Below are positions 60,039 to 64,000 of a stretch of DNA of 64,000 nucleotides, piece by piece. The notes beneath the pieces are model-generated. The model ran no database searches. It was not told where the DNA came from and saw nothing but the letters and a program-made list of their open reading frames with translations. Each line of letters begins with the position of its first letter. Position 1 is the first letter of the stretch. Origin of the DNA: Xiphias gladius. Taxonomy: Eukaryota; Chordata; Actinopteri; Istiophoriformes; Xiphiidae. The position numbers and the translations under genes are program-made. The DNA lies in assembly GCF_016859285.1 (NCBI RefSeq), contig NC_053416.1, positions 894,501-958,500 on the forward strand, given 5' to 3'.

Positions 60039-63000
60039 CCACAGGAAGAGTATCAAGAAACTTGTGCTGAAGAACCTGAACAGCAGTCAGTACAGCAGTC
60101 AGACGGAGACCGACGACCTCGCTTCACCATCAGAGTATCCACAGAACGGACACAGGTCTCAACACACACACAAGCAGAGACGCACGGATACACACTGTTG
60201 CCTGAATATTAGGTCCACCAAGCCAAAACAAATTCAGACTGATAAGTTTTTCTGGTTTAGTCCACTTAAACCACGCCAAGCCGTGAACACATTTCTGCTG
60301 CAGCCCCAAAGCAAGTTGTGTCTCGCACTAAACTGAAGGCTCAACACAGGTTTAGCTGCTATGCTTCATTTAGCTGACATTCTACAGGTGTATGGAATAA
60401 TCTGAATTTTTAAAATCTGCATAGCAGTGACAGCCGGTTGTGCAGGTCTTTTGTTCTGTCTCAAAAATGACAATTAAGTCTTATTTCATTTTGCTGTCCT
60501 GAATCGTCCCTAAGCTTGAGATTTTATTTAATTATCCATTTTATTTTAAGTTATTTTTTGGGTCATCTACTTATTTATTTATTTATTTGACAGACCAGGA
60601 AATGTGGGTAAAGAGATTAGGGGAATGATGTTGAATTGGTTCAACCGGCGACACGTTGCTCAGGGCATTTACCCCCGTTTTGTTCGCACCATAGCCACTT
60701 GGGTATCGGGTCCCCCGAGATTTGATTTGGTTTTATTCATTACCACATTGTCCACCGTTAAGCTGTGTTAAGTTCCTGCTAATGCAATAGAATATTTCCT
60801 GCCGCTGTTCCACATTAAAAGCTTTCCACTTAAACCATTCTAGCAGGATTCCATGCAGTGTTTTTATGGCCAGTTTAGTAGAGCTTTCCTTAGCGTGGCT
60901 TCAATAAAAACAGGTCTACACAAGAGACAGACGTATTTTGGGCCATTTGTTCAGCAGATCTGTTTAAATATTACAGGGAGGAATCGTAGACAGAACAGAA
61001 ACGGCTACAGTGAGCTGTTAGATGAAGAGCTGCAGCTCTACAGTGGCACAGCCCCAGCATGTCCCTAATGCCATTTATATGGCCACACTATGCTGTCATG
61101 TGGAAAAAAAGTTGCACCTGTGTGAACACGGCGCAAATGATGCGTGAATGTTTGCTCAACGCTCCCAGCACTATTAAAAGCTGCCTAATACAACAATCTT
61201 ACAATTAATCCTACCTTCATGAAAGTTCTATTGTCCAGCTTTTGTTCATACAAGTGTTTCTAATAATAAAACTAGACTAAATGTTAGAAACCGCTCTCAG
61301 CATAGTGTAGTAAGATTCAACGGTAGGACAAACTACAGCAAATGACCCTATTGCTGACCCAGCACCCCTCTAAAATGAAGGGAGGAGTTATTTCTGGGGT
61401 GAACCGGAGTGCATTTTAAACCAGTAGTTTTGTTACCTGTAGAAGTAGTTGTATATTAAGTAAAACACTGTGGACGTTTTTAATAATGTCACAATAATCT
61501 CCTCTTGTTCTTCTGTCTTCAGCCTTGTGGAGGAGGAGGTGGTGCTGAGGGAGCTGGCAGGCCCCAGCAGCCGTGTAGACGACGACCCTGAGGTCACCCA
61601 GTTCTACGTCAACCCCATCGCCAAGCCGATCCCGCAGGGCCGCACCCAGACCAGCCTGCAGGACACCATCGGTGACCTAAACATGCACAAACCAGCGAGG
61701 AACAGCCTGGAGGTCAGCAGCTTTGAGGTTTACTCAAATCTGATCTGGGCCCTTTTCTTCATGTGTTACAATGTTGGATCCCAAAGCATGTAGCCTGTGT
61801 CAGTTCGATAAACAGAGGAAGCATTTGCCTGGAGGATAGTGTGACAGTGGGAGCTTTGACATCCACATTAATATTCTGTTAATCTGAGATAATCAAATAT
61901 TTTGTTGATACAAACACAGATGAGTCTGTATCGTCATCTAAACAAACCTGTAGGTGCTGAGGTCGGATTTTCACACACAAAGATCAGAAGTCAGAGGCAT
62001 GAAAATAACACAGACACAGCAGGAATAGTCCAGTAGCTCAAACTGAGAAACTGTGACAGATCTGAGCAGCAGGACTGAAGTTTGAAGTATCAGGTTGAAT
62101 CATACAGTCTGTCTCTTTCATAGGTACAGTATCAGAATGAGAAAAGATAGATGCGTGTGTTCAGTGTTTTTGATGGTCAGATTGTATTAGTATTATGTTG
62201 TTATTGTTCCCTGTGCGTGTATGAACTCAGATCTTGAGTTTTTTTTCTGCCGTCAGCTGAGCAGTGATGACGTGTCGGCATCTCTGGGGGAGGAGTCTCT
62301 GCAGGAGGAGAGGGAGGAGGAGCAGCAGGAGACCCGACAGTCTCCTCACCCAGCGGGTCAGATACAAACCCTTTCACACTGTGTTCAACCCCTGCAGGAT
62401 CCTTTTACACCAAACCTGTTAACCTGTAATATTCCTGCGTTACGCTCCTAACACAAGTCCCAGGAACGGACCGGGAATGGAACCCTGATCGTGAGGTGTT
62501 CCTTGGACACAGAACGACCCTTTTTAAAAATTACAGCTCCATGCATTAGAAGTTTGATCTCCACAGCTGCAGCCCTTAAATCAGTGATTTACGTCCACCA
62601 GAGAGCCCTCTGGTTCACTGTCAGTTATGTCAAGTTGAATCATTAAGCTCCCCTTTGTAATGTACCGCCAATGTGTGATAGCTCACTGAGCTGCCGGTTT
62701 CCTTAGGAGAGAGTGCTGTCAACCAGCCAGGCGGCGTTAGCTTGAGTCCAGGCGCAAACTATACGACAGGACAGTTTGTATAAGATGAGTTTTCAAGAGC
62801 AGAACAAAGGCAGAATGGTCACGGAGCTTCGGTTCAATACATTTTTATTTATCCCGGCCAGAGCAATCGTATACCGCAGCTCTCCACCCAGATCAACAAA
62901 CGCACACATGAAACAGTTCGTCAGTGGCCAAACCTTTGCACATACCAGTTACTGTTCAATTTTTTTTGCATTAACATTTGAAGACAGGCTCAGTTTTAAT

Positions 63001-63814
63001 GTATGTTCACTTCAGGTGTAGTAATTCCCTTTTTTCATTAAAAAAATTAACAGAATATATTATTGGGTGCCCAAACTTTTGCACGCAGATGTATAGGAGA
63101 TGAGGTTTAAAAAAAACAACAACAAAAAAACACTCACAAACCTGCTGTGAGAGAGAGAACCAGATGTGTCAGACTACCTGTTTCATTGCTAAGTTTAGTG
63201 AGTCGTGCTGAATTTACAGAGGTGGAAAGCCAAACTGCTACAGGCAACAGGCCCCTGCAACACTTAATGTAAAATTTCTCTTTGTCCAACCAGTACGCTA
63301 CGGCTCTTCCTTTTATTTTAAACTGTTATCAGACAACTTTTATGCTTCCAACGTGTAACGTGAGCGGCCCCTTGTCAAAACACAGTCAAGCATGTGCCTA
63401 ACTTTAAGTTTTAAAGTCAGTCTTGCCTAGAAAATGTTCTTTAAAATTGTTGTTTCAACACAGTTTGAGCATTTTCCCATGATGACCATTTTCCAGATAA
63501 AACCACAGTTTTCAGATTCGATTGAAATGCATGAATCACTCTAAATTGCTTTTGTGGGGATTTTTGTCCTCCCCACACACATTCATCGTAATACATTTAA
63601 ATTGGCCTCACTTGACAATAATATTTAGAGGATGTAATTGGCAGCAAATCCTCCAGTGGTTCCAGAATGAATGGATCAGATTCTGTTTTCTGTCTCTCAG
63701 GCATCGTCCTGAACCGTGTTGGTTATTACACCATCCCCTCGATGGAGGATCTGGCTGAGATGGTGGACGAAAACGGAGAGTGTGTGGTGGAAAACTTCAC
63801 CGTTGGCAGGAAAG
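47063..63814 (+). CDS. nup98: Nuclear pore protein Nup98 (Nup98-Nup96 precursor), 5' part
   Basis: FG nucleoporin that lines the nuclear pore and takes part in transport and mRNA export with Rae1. Seventeen coding exons in unbroken phase encode 768 codons so far: 47063-47141, 47974-48069, 49716-49901, 50657-50796, 51590-51697, 53026-53206, 53425-53591, 54762-54899, 55893-56028, 56200-56292, 57620-57763, 58587-58720, 59013-59200, 60045-60155, 61523-61712, 62257-62356, 63701-63814. The N-terminus [18 protein letters not shown] and many GLFG/SLFG repeats identify it. The GLEBS segment (Rae1 binding) lies at about residues 160-210. A second FG block follows to about 489, then the linker and, from about 731, the start of the autoproteolytic domain. 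The HFS cleavage site and the Nup96 part lie beyond the window. All introns are GT-AG. Confidence 0.93.
47974..48069 (+). CDS. nup98: nup98 exon 3
   Basis: Residues about 27-58, [16 protein letters not shown] to [10 protein letters not shown], first GLFG repeat. Acceptor TATCTGCAG, donor G|GTTTGT, which is weak at position +3 and +4. Phase 1 on both sides. Confidence 0.9.
48390..48620. repeat. LINE 3'-end-like repeat in nup98 intron 3
   Basis: Contains 'ttaaatcaggactgaagact', TTGAATTGCCTTGTTTTTGA and 'aaggtgctataaaaacat', the common 3' tail of fish LINE-type elements. Non-coding fragment. Confidence 0.55.
48780..49480 (-). repeat. Dispersed ~0.7-kb repeat, copy 3 of 3, in nup98 intron 3
   Basis: Same family as 2,565-3,165 and 11,620-12,285, orientation as in the second. 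Core GACGACGGAACAAG near 48,911 and end 'gtcggcaacactgcctgtaa' near 49,385. It also holds a GAGA run near 49,313. No coding content. Confidence 0.75.
49716..49901 (+). CDS. nup98: nup98 exon 4
   Basis: Residues about 59-120: [46 protein letters not shown], closely parallel to the human order. Acceptor TTTCCTCTAG, donor A|GTGAGA. Phase 1 on both sides. Confidence 0.92.
50657..50796 (+). CDS. nup98: nup98 exon 5
   Basis: Residues about 121-167: [20 protein letters not shown], then [21 protein letters not shown], leading into the GLEBS segment. Acceptor GTCCTCCAG, donor AAC|GTGAGT. Enters in phase 1, leaves in phase 0. Confidence 0.92.
51590..51697 (+). CDS. nup98: nup98 exon 6 (GLEBS core)
   Basis: Exactly 36 codons, phase 0 to 0: [20 protein letters not shown] then [16 protein letters not shown]. 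This is the core of the GLEBS motif that binds Rae1, almost the same as in human. Acceptor with a long T/C tract ending CAG at 51,589, donor GAG|GTGAGT. Confidence 0.94.
53026..53206 (+). CDS. nup98: nup98 exon 7
   Basis: Residues about 204-263: [17 protein letters not shown] ends the GLEBS segment, followed by [19 protein letters not shown] and [13 protein letters not shown]. Acceptor TTCCTTGCAG, donor CAA|GTAAGT. Leaves in phase 1. Confidence 0.93.
53425..53591 (+). CDS. nup98: nup98 exon 8 (NAGNAG acceptor)
   Basis: Residues about 264-319: [50 protein letters not shown]. The acceptor is a tandem CAAGCAG, so the exon can start at 53,425 or 53,428, adding or dropping one alanine without a frame change. 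Donor ATG|GTGTGA is weak. Phase 0 at the end. Confidence 0.9.
54762..54899 (+). CDS. nup98: nup98 exon 9
   Basis: Exactly 46 codons, phase 0 to 0: [20 protein letters not shown], then [20 protein letters not shown]. Matches the human GLFG run ending TNTGFGAVG. Acceptor CTGGTTTTCAG, donor CAG|GTACAA. Confidence 0.93.
55893..56028 (+). CDS. nup98: nup98 exon 10
   Basis: Residues about 366-410: [40 protein letters not shown]. Acceptor TGTCTTTTACAG, donor G|GTAAGT. Leaves in phase 1. Confidence 0.92.
56200..56292 (+). CDS. nup98: nup98 exon 11
   Basis: Residues about 411-441: [31 protein letters not shown]. Only 171 bp after exon 10. Acceptor TTGGTGCAG with a poor pyrimidine tract, donor G|GTAACA. 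Phase 1 on both sides, so skipping would keep the frame. Confidence 0.9.
56600..56960 (-). mobile_element. L1-type LINE fragment in nup98 intron 11
   Basis: Minus strand encodes [31 protein letters not shown] and TPKGGMRYG, the typical C-terminal part of L1 ORF2. It lies antisense to nup98 and is short and broken. Confidence 0.7.
57620..57763 (+). CDS. nup98: nup98 exon 12 (NAGNAG acceptor)
   Basis: Residues about 442-489: [20 protein letters not shown], then [11 protein letters not shown]. The acceptor is a tandem CAGCAG, so the exon can start at 57,620 or 57,623, changing A-V-G to V-G. The human order (TALGAGQ) favours the first site. The upstream pyrimidine tract is weak. Donor G|GTGAGA, phase 1. 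Confidence 0.9.
58587..58720 (+). CDS. nup98: nup98 exon 13
   Basis: Residues about 490-534: [42 protein letters not shown]. End of the FG region and start of the linker. Acceptor TTCTCCTCCAG, donor GAG|GTGAGA. Phase 0 at the end. Confidence 0.93.
59013..59200 (+). CDS. nup98: nup98 exon 14
   Basis: Residues about 535-596: [53 protein letters not shown]. Basic stretch plus acidic segment as in human. Acceptor TTCTTCTGGCAG, donor AG|GTACCC. Leaves in phase 2. Confidence 0.93.
60004..60035 (+). repeat. (GT)16 tract next to a splice acceptor
   Basis: Sixteen GT units end nine bases before the exon 15 start (the spacer is TATCCACAG). The tract stands where a pyrimidine tract would be expected. 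Confidence 0.9.
60045..60155 (+). CDS. nup98: nup98 exon 15
   Basis: Residues about 597-633: [34 protein letters not shown], matching the human KKLVLKNLN...SPSEYPENG block. Phase 2 on both sides. The next exon found is 1.37 kb away, and the human segment after NGER (FSFLSKPV) has no counterpart here, so a small exon may be missed or absent. Confidence 0.88.
60156..61522 (+). other. nup98 intron 15, no exon seen
   Basis: I searched for a phase-2 exon encoding an FSFLSKP-like segment and saw none. A TTTATTTA run lies near 60,570. The open frame at 60,853-61,068 shows no similarity. Confidence 0.5.
61523..61712 (+). CDS. nup98: nup98 exon 16
   Basis: Residues about 634-697: [36 protein letters not shown], then [17 protein letters not shown]. 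Human has [17 protein letters not shown] here, so the fish protein has an extra stretch of about 20 residues between SLV and QFY. An alternative in-frame donor 15 bp on is possible. Acceptor CTGTCTTCAG, donor GAG|GTCAGC. Confidence 0.9.
62257..62356 (+). CDS. nup98: nup98 exon 17
   Basis: Residues about 698-730: [20 protein letters not shown], then [12 protein letters not shown]. Strongly acidic, aligned with human SSEETSFHDESLQDDREE. Acceptor TTTTCTGCCGTCAG, donor G|GTCAGA, phase 1. Confidence 0.9.
62357..63700 (+). other. nup98 intron 17
   Basis: About 62,800-63,095 includes repeat-like sequence ending 'cccaaacttttgcacgcaga', related to the end near 45,935. No other gene or exon was seen. 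Confidence 0.5.
63701..63814 (+). CDS. nup98: nup98 exon 18 (start of autoproteolytic domain)
   Basis: Residues about 731-768: [36 protein letters not shown]. First part of the autoproteolytic Nucleoporin2-type fold, whose self-cleavage separates Nup98 from Nup96. Acceptor TTCTGTCTCTCAG, donor AAAG|GTAATG, phase 1. The following exons lie outside the window. Confidence 0.93.
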
Positions 63815-64000
63815 GTAATGTTACCACTCATTTGCATCTCATTCCTCAGCAGCTGCATTTCAAGCTGACATCAATTTAAATGATTTTTACACTTTGAAAA
63901 TGTCAGTTACCGACTCATCTGCAGTAGAAAAACACGAGCTCATTAAAGATCCAGCCCGGCCAGCGGTTTTTAAATACGTAGGATTTTTCTGGAGAGACTG

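Noticed and set aside
59991-60336. Two frames starting in the GT repeat (VCVCVC)
   Set aside because: They are translations of the microsatellite and of nup98 exon 15 plus intron.

Overview
The window looks like a piece of a teleost nuclear chromosome, most likely a spiny-rayed (percomorph) fish. Three things point there: intronless seven-helix receptors of the fish odorant-receptor 131-2-like type, a multi-exon vertebrate NUP98 gene, and a mix of Tc1-like transposons, tRNA-derived SINEs and L1/L2-type LINE remnants. Species cannot be fixed from the sequence alone.

Left and middle part (about 1-41,000): an odorant receptor (OR) cluster in a repeat-rich background. Two related receptors lie on the minus strand (3,465-4,460 and 10,168-11,163), separated by three Tc1-like copies. 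A more divergent receptor lies on the plus strand at 19,540-20,496. Three further plus-strand receptors follow (30,384-31,343; 34,633-35,598; 38,220-39,185). The last two belong to a tandem duplication with a 3,587-bp period, whose oldest or most decayed unit carries an internally deleted receptor (31,981-32,138) and whose last unit is cut off near 40,447. Two more receptor fragments (27,305-27,395 and 40,620-40,840) mark dead copies. Most receptors share an upstream module about 235-265 bp before the start codon, with a CRE/AP-1-like core and a TATA-like stretch, which is probably their promoter. Parts of the coding sequences have been exchanged between copies: 38,220 is a mosaic with a segment of about 245 bp nearly identical to the receptor 34 kb away on the other strand.

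Transition (about 41,000-44,450): no intact gene. It holds an L2-like LINE remnant and the last domain of a hAT-type transposase.

Right part (about 44,460 to the window end): the 5' two thirds of nup98 on the plus strand. A CpG-rich promoter and noncoding first exon are followed by 17 coding exons in consistent splice phase (768 codons), covering the FG/GLFG repeats, the Rae1-binding GLEBS segment, the linker and the start of the autoproteolytic domain. The rest of the gene, including the cleavage site, lies past the window. Two acceptors are NAGNAG tandem sites, and one acceptor follows directly on a (GT)16 tract.

The receptors would act at the cilia of olfactory neurons, while Nup98 is a housekeeping pore protein, so the two parts are neighbours by position and not by function. 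In human, NUP98 and the OR51/OR52 cluster both map to 11p15.4, so the adjacency may be old.
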